Of a DNA stretch of 64,000 nt, positions 47,474 through 56,901 are shown piece after piece. The stretch spans positions 124,001-188,000 of the forward strand of contig JAVEYW010000008.1 of assembly GCA_034003325.1 (NCBI GenBank). Reading direction: 5' to 3'. The position numbers and the translations under genes were made by a program. This DNA is from Desulfobacterales bacterium (lineage in GTDB: Bacteria; Desulfobacterota; Desulfobacteria; Desulfobacterales; JAFDDL01). The notes under the pieces are model-generated. The model saw nothing but the letters and a program-made list of their open reading frames with translations. It ran no database searches and was not told the origin of the DNA. Each line of letters starts with the position of its first letter. Position 1 is the stretch's first letter.

Positions 47474-50152
47474 TTAAAACGCTGTGCCCATGGTAAATTC
47501 CCAGCGTCCGTCCGAATCGTCCGAGTCTTTTTTATCCAATATATGGCCGTATTCAATCCGGATCGGGCCCATAGGAGAATACCACCGCACGCCAACCCCC
47601 GTGGTCTTCCTTAACTCGCCGAAATCAACTTCCGACAGCCCCTCATAAACGTTTCCCATATCATAGAAGACAACACCGACAATCCCCGCGGACTGGGCAA
47701 TGGGGAAAATCCACTCCACATTAAACTGGAGCATCGCCTCTCCTCCCATTTCCACCGGCACATCCGGCGTCAGTGGGTTTTCATCATGATCCACCGGCTC
47801 ACTCCAAAGATGAATGTCCCGCCAATCAAATCCACGAACGGAATTGATGCCGCCCAGATAGAATTTTTCGTAATCCGGCAGCACCATGCCCGAATTTTGA
47901 GAAACATACCCGGTTTCAAAATGGGCAAAGCCCACCGTTCCCCAAAACAACGGGTGATAGTACCCGAGCTCGCCGGTTACTTTGGAATATCCGATATCCC
48001 CGCCGATGCCGGCATACTCGAGGCTGAGCCGGTGATTATGTCCGCGGGTGGGATTGATGATTTTGTCCCGCGTATCGTAGGTAATGCCGGTGTTAACCGA
48101 GCTGGTTGTAAATTTCCCCTCCAGTTCTTTGATGTCCTGCGGCGCATCCCAATAGACATTCGTTATTTCGCCGATATCAAAGGCGTAACCGCCGAAAAGG
48201 CGCACATCCGTGAAAATCGGATAACTCAAACGAACGCTACCCCCCGCACTGTCCCTTTCATATTCATCATAGTCCCGCGTCCAATTATAAATACTGGTGC
48301 TGCAAGAAAGCGGAATGTCGAAAAGCCAAGGCTCCGTAAAGGAGAGCATCGCCTGCGTCGTTGTACCGCCGAGCAGTGCTCTTAGGTTCAAGGCCTGTCC
48401 ACGGCCAAAAAGGTTCTCCTGGGAAACCGAGGCGGTGACAAACACATCTTCCACACTGCTGTACCCGCCGCCGAACGTAAAGGAGCCGGTCGGCTTTTCA
48501 GTGACCTTGACTTTCAAATTCACGCTGTCGGGCTTATCCCCTTTGGCCGTATCGGCTTTAACATCCTCAAAAAAATTGAGCCGATGAAGATTCCGGACGC
48601 TTCTGTTAAGAAGTGCCCCGTTATAAAGGCTCTGCTCCTGGACTTCAAGCTCCCGGCGAATGACCTTATCCCGGGTTTTTGAATTTCCCTCAATCAAAAT
48701 TTTATCAAAATAGACCTTGTTGCCCTTATCCAGCACATAGGTCACATTCACCTCTTTTGTCTCCGGGTTCTGCTGAACATTGGGGGCGGCGTCGGCATTG
48801 GCGTAACCGAAGTTTGAATAAAGATCGTTAAGGGCAAGCATATCCTTTCGCAACACATCCCGATTGAAATACGCTTCTTTTCCGATTTGAACCGCGGCCA
48901 AAAGCGTCTCTTTGGGAAGAATCAGATCGCCGTCCACATCCACCTTTCCGACTTTATACCGGTCGCCCTCTTCGATTTTTATGGTGATGAAGATCGATTC
49001 TTGCTCTTGAACCACTTCAGGCTCTCCGATCCGGGCCTGAATATAACCGCTGTTGTGGTAAAGCGCCATCAACGCGGCCATATCCTGTTTTAAGACATCC
49101 GCATTGAAATCTCCCGCGGAAGTGATCCAGGAGAAAAAACCTTTTTCAGCGGTTTTCATCGTTTTTTTCAATTTCTTTTCGGAATAGGCCTTATTCCCGG
49201 AAAATTTTATCTCTTTAATCTGGACCTGTTTGCCCTCTTCGACGACGAAAATCAAATCCACCTGATTATCCTTCAGCGCCTTGGTTTCATAGGTCACCTT
49301 GACATTAAAGAATTTCTTTTCCTTATAAGCCACCTCGATTCGCTCTATATTTTTCTGAATGTCCTTTATGTTCAGAATGGATCCGACTTTTATATCTACA
49401 TCTTCTCGAAGCTTTTCTTCCCTGATTTCAACATTTCCTTTAAAGCCGATTGATTTTACCGTCGGCTTTTCCGTTACGTGAAAGGTGACGATCCGGCCGG
49501 TAGGTCCATCCAGCGATTCAATTCGAATATCCTCAAAATACCCCATGGCATAGATGGCTTTTAGATCAAGAGATAGTCGCTTGGCTGAAAACATATCTCC
49601 CACCTTACTCTTAATTACCATCGTAATCGCATCCGCCTCGATTCGCTGATTACCGGCCACGCGAAGTTCGGTGATCCGGACGCGTTGAAACAATTTATCG
49701 GCAATCTCTCCGGACAACGATCGAACAGCCCCCGAGAGCACCTCGATTCCCTCGCCGGAAGACTGAAAATCCTCGGGTTCACCCAGGCCGGGGACAGCCG
49801 CAAGCCTGGCGATCAATTTAAAACTGTTCCCCTCAAAAACCAATCGCCCCCAAATAACATAATTTGCGTTGCTTCGGCCGGCCAACTGCCGAATGCTCTT
49901 AACGTCATCAAAAAGCCGCTGCAGATTCCCGGCCGGAATCTCCGGCGCCGCCACGATATCGGCACCTTCCGCAGCAAGGTTCTCCTGAATAATTCTTGGA
50001 ATTTCGGTGGAAAGGTAAGACATGTCCCGTTGCGATCGAACATCGAAAGGGAGCGACATGACGCGAACCGATTCCGCAGAAAGTGCCGTGCCCGCCCAAA
50101 CCAACATCCATATCGTCCAGAAAATACTCAGGCGCCTGATCATCATCTTCAT
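47474..50152 (-). CDS. bamA: Outer membrane protein assembly factor BamA, with extra N-terminal domain
   Basis: An 892-residue precursor with a signal peptide (about 1-26). An extra domain of about 135 residues (27-162) comes before the first POTRA; five POTRA domains (about 163-560) and a C-terminal 16-strand Omp85 barrel follow. The barrel carries the conserved VRGFDWRD segment and ends in a terminal aromatic signature (FTMGTAF). It folds and inserts outer membrane proteins. It overlaps lolD by four bases. The extra N-terminal domain makes it longer than E. coli BamA (810 residues). Confidence 0.94.
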   Translation of the reverse strand: MKMMIRRLSIFWTIWMLVWAGTALSAESVRVMSLPFDVRSQRDMSYLSTEIPRIIQENLAAEGADIVAAPEIPAGNLQRLFDDVKSIRQLAGRSNANYVIWGRLVFEGNSFKLIARLAAVPGLGEPEDFQSSGEGIEVLSGAVRSLSGEIADKLFQRVRITELRVAGNQRIEADAITMVIKSKVGDMFSAKRLSLDLKAIYAMGYFEDIRIESLDGPTGRIVTFHVTEKPTVKSIGFKGNVEIREEKLREDVDIKVGSILNIKDIQKNIERIEVAYKEKKFFNVKVTYETKALKDNQVDLIFVVEEGKQVQIKEIKFSGNKAYSEKKLKKTMKTAEKGFFSWITSAGDFNADVLKQDMAALMALYHNSGYIQARIGEPEVVQEQESIFITIKIEEGDRYKVGKVDVDGDLILPKETLLAAVQIGKEAYFNRDVLRKDMLALNDLYSNFGYANADAAPNVQQNPETKEVNVTYVLDKGNKVYFDKILIEGNSKTRDKVIRRELEVQEQSLYNGALLNRSVRNLHRLNFFEDVKADTAKGDKPDSVNLKVKVTEKPTGSFTFGGGYSSVEDVFVTASVSQENLFGRGQALNLRALLGGTTTQAMLSFTEPWLFDIPLSCSTSIYNWTRDYDEYERDSAGGSVRLSYPIFTDVRLFGGYAFDIGEITNVYWDAPQDIKELEGKFTTSSVNTGITYDTRDKIINPTRGHNHRLSLEYAGIGGDIGYSKVTGELGYYHPLFWGTVGFAHFETGYVSQNSGMVLPDYEKFYLGGINSVRGFDWRDIHLWSEPVDHDENPLTPDVPVEMGGEAMLQFNVEWIFPIAQSAGIVGVVFYDMGNVYEGLSEVDFGELRKTTGVGVRWYSPMGPIRIEYGHILDKKDSDDSDGRWEFTMGTAF

Positions 50153-50895
50153 TCCGTTTCCACCAGCTGTCCGTTTTTTAATGTCACGCGACGCGACATG
50201 CGGGATGCCAGTTCCATGTTATGAGTCACCACCACCAGCGTCATGCGCAATTCCCGGTTCAGTTCCAGAAATAACGCATGCACCTGCCTGCTGTTTTCTT
50301 CATCCAAGTTGCCCGTGGGTTCATCGGCCAGCAGCACCGTTGGTTTCAAAACCAGCGCCCTTGCGAGCGCCACCCGTTGCTGCTCACCACCGGATAACAT
50401 TCCCACACGGTGATGCAGACGCTTGCCCAGTCCCACACGAACCAGTATCACCTCGGCCATCCTTCGGGCTTCCGCTTTGTCCAGCCCCTGAATCAAAGCC
50501 GGCATCATGGCATTTTCAAGCGCAGAAAATTCCGGCAACAGGTGATGAAATTGGAAAACGAATCCGACCTGCCGGTTTCGAAACTGAGCCAGGCCGGAAG
50601 AGTCGAACTGATACACATCTTTGCCCCCGAAATAAAGAGCGCCCTTATCCGGACGGTCCAATGTGCCCAGAATGTGCAGCAAAGTCGATTTGCCGATTCC
50701 GGAAGGCCCCACGATCGCCAGGGTTTCTCCCGCCATCAGCGCCAAGTCGGCATTGATTAAAATATCGATTCGCTCACCACTATCGTAGTAGCTTTTATAC
50801 AAGCTTTTGCCTCGAATCAATACCTCGTTTCCCCCCCCGTTGCCGACAGGGGAAATTCGGGCGCTCTCATTTGACAAAACGGCCGCATCAGCCAT
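50149..50895 (-). CDS. lolD: Lipoprotein-releasing ABC transporter ATPase LolD
   Basis: A 248-residue ABC ATPase with Walker A (GPSGIGKSTLLH), the Q-loop, signature LSGGEQQRVALARALV and Walker B LLADEPTGNLDE. It powers release of outer-membrane lipoproteins with the LolC/E permease encoded just upstream (8-base overlap). The start at ATG 50895 gives an N-terminal extension of about 25 residues before the ABC core, somewhat longer than usual. A MacB-type ATPase is the alternative. Confidence 0.9.
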   Translation of the reverse strand: MADAAVLSNESARISPVGNGGGNEVLIRGKSLYKSYYDSGERIDILINADLALMAGETLAIVGPSGIGKSTLLHILGTLDRPDKGALYFGGKDVYQFDSSGLAQFRNRQVGFVFQFHHLLPEFSALENAMMPALIQGLDKAEARRMAEVILVRVGLGKRLHHRVGMLSGGEQQRVALARALVLKPTVLLADEPTGNLDEENSRQVHALFLELNRELRMTLVVVTHNMELASRMSRRVTLKNGQLVETE

Positions 50896-52120
50896 ATCGA
50901 ATCGCCTCCACCGGATCAAGCCGGGCCGCCTGGTGTGCCGGATACAGCGTGGCCAGAAAACAGATGCCCAGTGCCGCCGCGGCAATGGCCGCCACATCCA
51001 CCATATTCAGGCGAACGGGTAAGGTGGTCAGGTAATACACATCTCCGGGCAATTCGATGAACTTATAGCGGGACAACAGGGTGCACAATACATACCCAAA
51101 GCTGACGCCCAGACTCGTTCCAATCAGCCCGATAATCATTCCCTTGAACACGAAAATCTTTCGAATGGATCCGTCCGTCGCCCCCATTGCTTTCAAGATG
51201 GCGATATCCTTCTTTTTTTCCATCACCATCATAATGAGCGAGCTGGCGATATTGAATGCCGCGACCAGCACGATCAAGGTCAGAATGATGAACATCACCG
51301 TTTTTTCAAGCTTTAACGCGGAAAAGAAATTATGATTTTTTTGAATCCAGTCCTGGGCATAATAGGGAAAGCCCAACGCCGCGACAATTTCCTTGCGAAT
51401 GATGTCGGCACTGTAAATATTATCAATCCGGACTTCGATCCCGGTCACGCCATCGCCCATTTGCAACATTTTCTGCGCATCGGCCAAGCTGATAAACGCC
51501 AAAGAGGCATCAAATTCGTACATTCCCGATTCCAACGTGCCGCGGACGATAAAGCGCTTCATGGACGGCACGTGACCAATGGGAGAAAGCATGCCGCGGG
51601 GGGAGATCAGCTGTATCGAATCCCCGGTGACAACGCCCAGATTGTCGGCAAGCACTTTCCCCAAAATAATGCCCGGAGAGTTCCCCGTCGTAGCGGGTTC
51701 AGCAGGAGAAGAAAGTTTTTTCAGCGTTTCCCCATTCAGGGTTTGGATCACCTGATGGGCGGTCAGCGGATCGACGCCCCGCAGCAACGCAGCCGACACA
51801 CCAGCCGAGGTGCGTATCATGATTTGTGAAAGGATAAAAGGCGTTACCGCCTGAACGCCGTTCATGTCCGCCACCGCTTTCATCACACGGGAATAATCCG
51901 AAAACGGCGCCGTGTACCGCTTCACCACCACATGAGATTCCACCGACAGAATGCGGGACTTCAAATCGGATTCAAACCCCGCCATGACGGCGATCACTAC
52001 GATCAATGCCATTACCCCCACGGTCACACCGGCGATGGACAGCACCGTGATCAGTGAGATAAACGCTTGCTTTTGTTTGGCCCTAAGATAGCGGCCGCCT
52101 ATAAAAAGTTCAAATGACAT
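50888..52120 (-). CDS. lolC: Lipoprotein-releasing system permease LolC/LolE
   Basis: A 410-residue protein with the LolC/E topology: one N-terminal helix (about 20-45), a large periplasmic domain (about 48-265), then three helices at the C-terminus. The start SFELFIGGRYLRAKQKQAFISL is typical when split into its halves. Only one permease gene is present, so it may act as a homodimer (LolF style) with LolD. ATG 52120 is used, although a TTG at 52132 is in frame. Confidence 0.9.
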   Translation of the reverse strand: MSFELFIGGRYLRAKQKQAFISLITVLSIAGVTVGVMALIVVIAVMAGFESDLKSRILSVESHVVVKRYTAPFSDYSRVMKAVADMNGVQAVTPFILSQIMIRTSAGVSAALLRGVDPLTAHQVIQTLNGETLKKLSSPAEPATTGNSPGIILGKVLADNLGVVTGDSIQLISPRGMLSPIGHVPSMKRFIVRGTLESGMYEFDASLAFISLADAQKMLQMGDGVTGIEVRIDNIYSADIIRKEIVAALGFPYYAQDWIQKNHNFFSALKLEKTVMFIILTLIVLVAAFNIASSLIMMVMEKKKDIAILKAMGATDGSIRKIFVFKGMIIGLIGTSLGVSFGYVLCTLLSRYKFIELPGDVYYLTTLPVRLNMVDVAAIAAAALGICFLATLYPAHQAARLDPVEAIRYG

Positions 52121-52133
52121 GGTTTGTTTCAAG

Positions 52134-53615
52134 CTAATCCCGGCGCTTCATATGCGGAAACAAGATCACCTCCCGAATAGAGGCCGCATCCGTTAACAGC
52201 ATCACCAACCGGTCGATGCCGATGCCTTCGCCGGCAGTCGGCGGCATGCCGTATTCCAGCGCTTCAATATAATCCCTGTCCATGTAATGGGCCTCCGCAT
52301 CCCCTGCGGCCCGGTCCGCTACCTGCTGCTGAAACCGTTCCGCCTGATCCTTGGGATCATTCAGCTCCGAAAACCCGTTGGCGATTTCCCGGCCGGCAAT
52401 GAATAACTCGAACCGATCGGTCAATCCCGGTTGGGTGTCGCTTCGACGGGCCAGGGGAGAAACTTCTTGCGGATATCCAGTGATAAAGGTCGGTTGAATC
52501 AGTTTCGGCTCCACCAACACATCGAATAATTTGGTGATCACCTTCCCTATCCGTTCCGCCTTGGTGATTTGGATCCCCTTATCTTGCGCAAATGCCAGCA
52601 ATTTTTCTCTGTCATCGAGTATCGCCGCATCCACGCCGCCAATCTCGGTAAGAGCGGTCATCAATGGAATGCGCAGCCACTTCGACCCCAATTCAATTCT
52701 GTCGTCCTGATACATAAGGGTGTCACTGCCCGTGACATCGATCGCCACCTTTTGAAACATTTCCTCGGTCAGGTCCATCAGGTCCTCGTAGGTTGCATAG
52801 GCCTGATAAAACTCCACCATGGTAAACTCCGGGTTATGCCGAGTGGAAATACCTTCGTTCCTGAAATTGCGATTAATTTCAAACACCCGTTCAAATCCGC
52901 CCACCACGAGCCGCTTGAGGTAGAGTTCCGGCGCGATTCGCAGAAAAAGATTCATGTCGAGCGCATGATGATGCGTGACAAAAGGGGTCGCTTCGGCACC
53001 GCCGGGAATCGGTTGCATCATGGGGGTTTCCACCTCCAGGTAGTCCCTTTCAAGCAAAAACGACCGGACGGCATGAATGGTGCGGCTGCGTTTGATAAAG
53101 ATCTCCCGGACCTCACTGTTCATCACCAGATCGATATACCGCTGGCGATAGCGTTTTTCAGGATCCTTCAGGCCATGGAATTTTTCCGGCAAGGGCCGAC
53201 TGGCTTTGGACGCGAGTTTTAACTCACTGGCCAGCAAGGTCCACTCGCCCGTCCTGGTTTGAAAGAGCACCCCCCGAAGCCAAATAAAATCCCCGATATC
53301 AAGCTGCTTAAACAGGGCATACGCATCCTCGCCGATCCGGTCTTTACGAAGATAGGCTTGCATCTGACCCGTTCGATCCCGAAAGCGTATAAAGGAGGCT
53401 TTTCCGAATTTATTGACGGCCATCATTCGACCGGCTACACTAAACTCAGGTCCTGATTCCGTTAAAGTTTCAGGCGCTTTTTTGGCAATCTCAAGCAGAT
53501 CCGCAACCGTATGGGAAACGGAAAACCCGTTGGGAAACAGAGGAACCCCGTTGCTTCGAAGTTCATCCATTTTGGAAAGCCGCTTTTCCAGAACATCACT
53601 TTTGTTTTCCATCAT
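52134..53615 (-). CDS. lysS: Lysyl-tRNA synthetase (class II)
   Basis: A 493-residue class II enzyme with an N-terminal OB-fold anticodon domain (about 55-150). The class II catalytic core contains FRNEGISTRHNPEFTMVEFYQAY (motif 2 region) and the terminal GIGIDRLVMLLTD (motif 3). It heads the minus-strand envelope cluster, 13 bases before lolC, so it may share its message. Two adjacent ATGs (53612, 53615) can serve as start. Confidence 0.95.
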   Translation of the reverse strand: MMENKSDVLEKRLSKMDELRSNGVPLFPNGFSVSHTVADLLEIAKKAPETLTESGPEFSVAGRMMAVNKFGKASFIRFRDRTGQMQAYLRKDRIGEDAYALFKQLDIGDFIWLRGVLFQTRTGEWTLLASELKLASKASRPLPEKFHGLKDPEKRYRQRYIDLVMNSEVREIFIKRSRTIHAVRSFLLERDYLEVETPMMQPIPGGAEATPFVTHHHALDMNLFLRIAPELYLKRLVVGGFERVFEINRNFRNEGISTRHNPEFTMVEFYQAYATYEDLMDLTEEMFQKVAIDVTGSDTLMYQDDRIELGSKWLRIPLMTALTEIGGVDAAILDDREKLLAFAQDKGIQITKAERIGKVITKLFDVLVEPKLIQPTFITGYPQEVSPLARRSDTQPGLTDRFELFIAGREIANGFSELNDPKDQAERFQQQVADRAAGDAEAHYMDRDYIEALEYGMPPTAGEGIGIDRLVMLLTDAASIREVILFPHMKRRD

Positions 53616-53812
53616 CAGTCACTTTATCCCGATAATAGGGTTTCATGCACCAACGCCGCCGATGCGCTTAACACAAAGGATTCGATTTCCCATCAAAAAT
53701 AACCGAGCCAAATTGGCTGCGCCCGTTTCTATTTCAAAATATATATTTTTTCAATAGGTTAAAACGCACATGGGTACCATTTTAAACAGGTTTTGCTAAC
53801 CTATTTAATGGG

Positions 53813-53840
53813 TTGTGTCAAGGTAAACCCCGTTTATAAT
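53813..53840 (+). promoter_or_regulatory. Second promoter candidate upstream of the CxxC-repeat gene
   Basis: TTGTGT (53813-53818), a 16-base spacer and a perfect TATAAT (53835-53840). The -35 element is weak. It is about 80 bases upstream of the stronger promoter. Confidence 0.4.
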
Positions 53841-53895
53841 ATTTTTTGTCATGCTGCATTCTTTTGCCGTGCCTTGTCGTCGTCTTGATTTTTGA

Positions 53896-53923
53896 TTGAC
53901 AGAGGACCCATTGTTTTTATAAC
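53896..53923 (+). promoter_or_regulatory. Sigma-70 promoter upstream of the CxxC-repeat/nif genes
   Basis: TTGACA (53896-53901), a 16-base spacer and TATAAC (53918-53923). The -35 element is perfect and the -10 matches five of six. Transcription would start near 53930, 46 bases upstream of the ATG at 53976. Confidence 0.65.
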
Positions 53924-53975
53924 GTTTATAGCACTCTATCAATCATAACCCCCAGATAACAATACGGAGACGCGT

Positions 53976-54335
53976 ATGAAAAAAGAAACGGCTTCGGACT
54001 CGGCCGATACCGATTGGGAGAACCGGATATTATGCAAGGACGAAAGCTGCATCGGCGTGATCGGACCGGATGGAAAATGCAAGGAATGCGGATTGCCCTA
54101 TAATGCCGACATCCCCGGCCCCGTGGCACACACGAATGACACCGAAGCGTCGGCTCAAGATGAAGACGCCGCTTTCAACGAAGAATTCGATCCGGACACA
54201 TTCTCCGAAACGATCACCGACGAGGAGTGGAACAACCGCAGGTTATGCAGCGACGAGAATTGCATCGGCGTCATCGGACCGGACGGGAAGTGCAAGGAAT
54301 GCGGCAAACCTTTTCTTTTCCCACAGAATGATTAA
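53976..54335 (+). CDS. Protein with two tandem four-cysteine (zinc-ribbon-like) repeats
   Basis: A 119-residue acidic protein made of two nearly identical units (residues 14-42 and 85-113) joined by a disordered acidic linker. Each unit carries four cysteines in a C-x4-C-x9-C-x2-C pattern (20/25/35/38 and 91/96/106/109) around the invariant core CIGVIGPDGKCKECG. Such spacing suggests a zinc or iron-sulfur binding knuckle; which one is not known. I do not recognise a named family. It has its own promoter and a GGAG ribosome binding site and lies 64 bases upstream of nifU, so it may be in the same transcript. Confidence 0.78.
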   Translation: MKKETASDSADTDWENRILCKDESCIGVIGPDGKCKECGLPYNADIPGPVAHTNDTEASAQDEDAAFNEEFDPDTFSETITDEEWNNRRLCSDENCIGVIGPDGKCKECGKPFLFPQND

Positions 54336-54399
54336 CATGGGGACATGAAATTAACTCTGAATTTCGACATCATGCCGCAAGTGCATGAAGGAGGATGTC

Positions 54400-55227
54400 A
54401 TGTGGGAATATACGGATAAGGTGCGAGAGCATTTCTTAAACCCGAGGAATGTGGGAGAAATCGAAAACGCGGACGCGGTCGGTGAGGTCGGCTCGCTGGC
54501 CTGCGGGGATGCGCTGAAGCTTAGCTTAAAACTTGATGAAAATGAGCGAATCATTGACGCCAAATTTCAAACCTTTGGTTGCGCCAGTGCCATTGCCTCT
54601 TCTTCCGCGTTGACGGAAATGGTGATCGGAAAAACCCTTGAGGAGGCAAAACTCATCACCAATGAACATATCGCAGAATATTTAGGCGGGCTTCCCAAGG
54701 AAAAAATGCATTGCTCCGTGATGGGCCGCGATGCACTTGAAAAGGCGATCGCCTGTTACCGGGGCGAAGCCGAAAAAAAGGTGGAGGGAAACATCGTCTG
54801 CGAGTGCTTCGGTGTCACGGATTCTGAAATCGAACGGGCGGTCCGGGAAAACCGCCTCTCGGATATCGAGTCGGTAACCAACTTTATGAAAGCCGGTGGC
54901 GGATGCGGCAACTGTCACGACGCCATTCAGGGCATCATCGATTCGGTGTTGAATAACGCCCCGCCGGTTCCCAAAAAGCAGGCTCGCTTGACCAACATAC
55001 AGAAAATAAAACTGATCGAGGAAACCATCAGCCGGGAAATCAAGCCCGGGCTGGAAAAAGACGGCGGCGACATCGAGCTGGTGGATGTGGATGGTACCAG
55101 AGTTCTGGTCCGGCTCTGCGGCGCTTGTGCCTCCTGTAAGATGGCCCAAGTGACGTTAAAGGATTTCGTGGAAAGCAAGCTGCGCGAATTGGTGGCGCCG
55201 GATCTGATAGTAGAGGAGGTGGACTGA
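54400..55227 (+). CDS. nifU: Fe-S cluster assembly scaffold NifU (three-domain)
   Basis: A 275-residue full-length NifU. Its parts are an N-terminal IscU-like scaffold with Cys in GSLACGD, FGCASAIASSS and MHCSVMG; a central BFD-type [2Fe-2S] domain with CECFGV and GGGCGNC; and a C-terminal Nfu domain with CGACASC. It assembles and transfers Fe-S clusters. The ATG at 54400 is fixed by AAGGAGG. NifS follows with a shared base at the stop/start, so the pair is translationally coupled. No nitrogenase genes are near, so this is likely the general Fe-S system. Confidence 0.93.
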   Translation: MWEYTDKVREHFLNPRNVGEIENADAVGEVGSLACGDALKLSLKLDENERIIDAKFQTFGCASAIASSSALTEMVIGKTLEEAKLITNEHIAEYLGGLPKEKMHCSVMGRDALEKAIACYRGEAEKKVEGNIVCECFGVTDSEIERAVRENRLSDIESVTNFMKAGGGCGNCHDAIQGIIDSVLNNAPPVPKKQARLTNIQKIKLIEETISREIKPGLEKDGGDIELVDVDGTRVLVRLCGACASCKMAQVTLKDFVESKLRELVAPDLIVEEVD

Positions 55228-56393
55228 TGGCCGTTATTTATATGGACAACAACGCCACAACGAAAGTGGCGCCGGAAGTACTGGAGGCCATGCTGCCCTA
55301 CTTTACCGAGCATTACGGCAATCCTTCCAGCATGCACACCTTCGGCGGCTCGGTGGCAAAAAAAATCACCGACGCGCGGGAGAAAGTCGCCGCCTTGACC
55401 GGTGCCACCCCCGGGGAAATTGTCTTTACCAGTTGCGGAACGGAAAGCGATAACACGGCCATTCATGCGGCCATTCGATCCAACCCCGACAAAAAACACA
55501 TCATCACCACCCGCGTCGAGCATCCGGCCGTCAAGAACGTGTTCGAGCGGCTCTCAAAGCAGGGCTATCGGGTCACCTTCGTGCCGGTGGATCGGGAAGG
55601 ACGCCTGGATACGGCGTACCTCTACAGCCGGCTTTCAGACGACACCGCCATCGTGAGCGTCATGTGGGCCAACAACGAAACCGGCGTCATATTTCCGATT
55701 CCGGAGATTGCCGAAAAGGTTCATGAAAAGGGAATTGTGTTTCATACGGACGCTGTGCAGGCGGTAGGCAAAATCCCCATTGACCTAGCGCAGAACCGCG
55801 TGGACATGCTCTCGCTATCCGGCCATAAACTGCATGGCCCCAAGGGTATCGGCGCGCTTTACGTTCGGAAAGGCACCAAGTTTTCTCCATTTTTGCTCGG
55901 CGGCCATCAAGAACACGGCAGACGGGGGGGAACGGAAAATGTCGCCGCTATTATTGGACTCGGGCGAGCCAGTGAATTGGCCGCGCAGCAAATGAGCGAA
56001 GAAACCACCCGCGTGCGACGGCTCAGAGACAAACTGGAAATCGAGCTCATCAAGAAAATTCCTAACGCATTTATCAACGGCGACTGGGACCAGCGGTTGC
56101 CCAACACCACCAGCATTGCCTTTGAATATGTGGAGGGCGAATCGATTCTGCTGCTGATGGACCAGCATGGCATTTGCGCATCCTCAGGCTCCGCCTGCAC
56201 CTCCGGATCATTGGAACCTTCTCATGTGCTTCGGGCCATGGGCGTTCCGTTTACGGCCGCTCACGGCTCCATTCGTTTCAGCCTGAGCGTTTATAACACG
56301 GAAGCGGAAATCGATCTGGTCATCGAAAAGCTGCCCCCCATCATCGAGCGGTTGCGCAGTATGTCTCCCTTCTGGAAGCAAGCAACCGGGTGA
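55227..56393 (+). CDS. nifS: Cysteine desulfurase NifS
   Basis: A 388-residue PLP enzyme with the cofactor lysine in SLSGHKLHGPKGIGALY and the active cysteine in CASSGSACTSG. It provides sulfur from cysteine to NifU. The ATG overlaps the nifU stop (TGATG), with GAGGAGG inside the nifU end. Its length and C-terminus match the NifS/IscS group. Confidence 0.95.
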   Translation: MAVIYMDNNATTKVAPEVLEAMLPYFTEHYGNPSSMHTFGGSVAKKITDAREKVAALTGATPGEIVFTSCGTESDNTAIHAAIRSNPDKKHIITTRVEHPAVKNVFERLSKQGYRVTFVPVDREGRLDTAYLYSRLSDDTAIVSVMWANNETGVIFPIPEIAEKVHEKGIVFHTDAVQAVGKIPIDLAQNRVDMLSLSGHKLHGPKGIGALYVRKGTKFSPFLLGGHQEHGRRGGTENVAAIIGLGRASELAAQQMSEETTRVRRLRDKLEIELIKKIPNAFINGDWDQRLPNTTSIAFEYVEGESILLLMDQHGICASSGSACTSGSLEPSHVLRAMGVPFTAAHGSIRFSLSVYNTEAEIDLVIEKLPPIIERLRSMSPFWKQATG

Positions 56394-56533
56394 GCGTGTG
56401 CGTCAAGCCACAGTGATGTAACATGGCGCAATGAACTGAATTTTGCCAACTCCCGGCTGCCTTACGGCGATTCTTTTGTTTTTTCGTGACATTCATTTCA
56501 CAATATCATCCTGACGATCGCAAAAAATTTGGA

Positions 56534-56562
56534 TTGTTTTTCACCGAAATATTTCATATTAA
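56534..56562 (+). promoter_or_regulatory. Weak promoter candidate of the decarboxylase operon
   Basis: TTGTTT (56534-56539), a 17-base spacer and TATTAA (56557-56562). The spacing is good but both hexamers are only partial matches. Confidence 0.3.
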
Positions 56563-56705
56563 TCTCCGCCGGTAAATAGAGAGCCGTTTTCGGGTGAACA
56601 TCGCCCCCCCTCTCTGATACCACCAACCGTCTTTTCTATCGCTCACAGGCTGAGTTTCCATAAGCCGTAGCGCTATTCTTGTCCTATGGGATTGGAGGAT
56701 AGACG

Positions 56706-56870
56706 TTGCTTTTAAGGCTCACACCGAATCAACTTCAAACACAACATGATGTCGTAACCGCATTCAGCGACAGCGGGCTATCGTCGGACCAACCGTCAAC
56801 CGAATCACAAATCGCGCCGAAACCTGCGAAATCGTCCAGTGAGCGGAAAAAAAATAATGAGCCACCATGA
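56706..56870 (+). CDS. Possible small leader gene upstream of mmdA (TTG start)
   Basis: A 54-codon frame begins at TTG 56706, with GGAGG (56694-56698) exactly seven bases upstream, and ends 31 bases before mmdA. The peptide is hydrophilic, rich in Ser, Gln and Pro, with a basic patch near its end and no motif I recognise. The ideal ribosome binding site argues for translation; the rare start and low-complexity sequence argue against. It could be a leader peptide or chance. Confidence 0.28.
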   Translation: MLLRLTPNQLQTQHDVVTAFSDSGLSSDQPSTESQIAPKPAKSSSERKKNNEPP

Positions 56871-56901
56871 CAATCGCGCACTATAGAAGGGGAAAAGAAT
56901 A

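Larger units (their letters stand above)
53616..53975. other. Divergent promoter region between lysS and the CxxC-repeat gene
   Basis: 360 bases. It is AT-rich in the middle, with two plus-strand promoter candidates (53813-53840 and 53896-53923). No gene was found in it. Confidence 0.6.
56394..56901. other. Intergenic region between nifS and the decarboxylase operon
   Basis: 508 bases without a confident gene. It contains a weak promoter candidate at 56534-56562 and a 54-codon open frame (56706-56870) with a strong ribosome binding site, listed separately. There is no strong intrinsic terminator after nifS. Confidence 0.55.
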
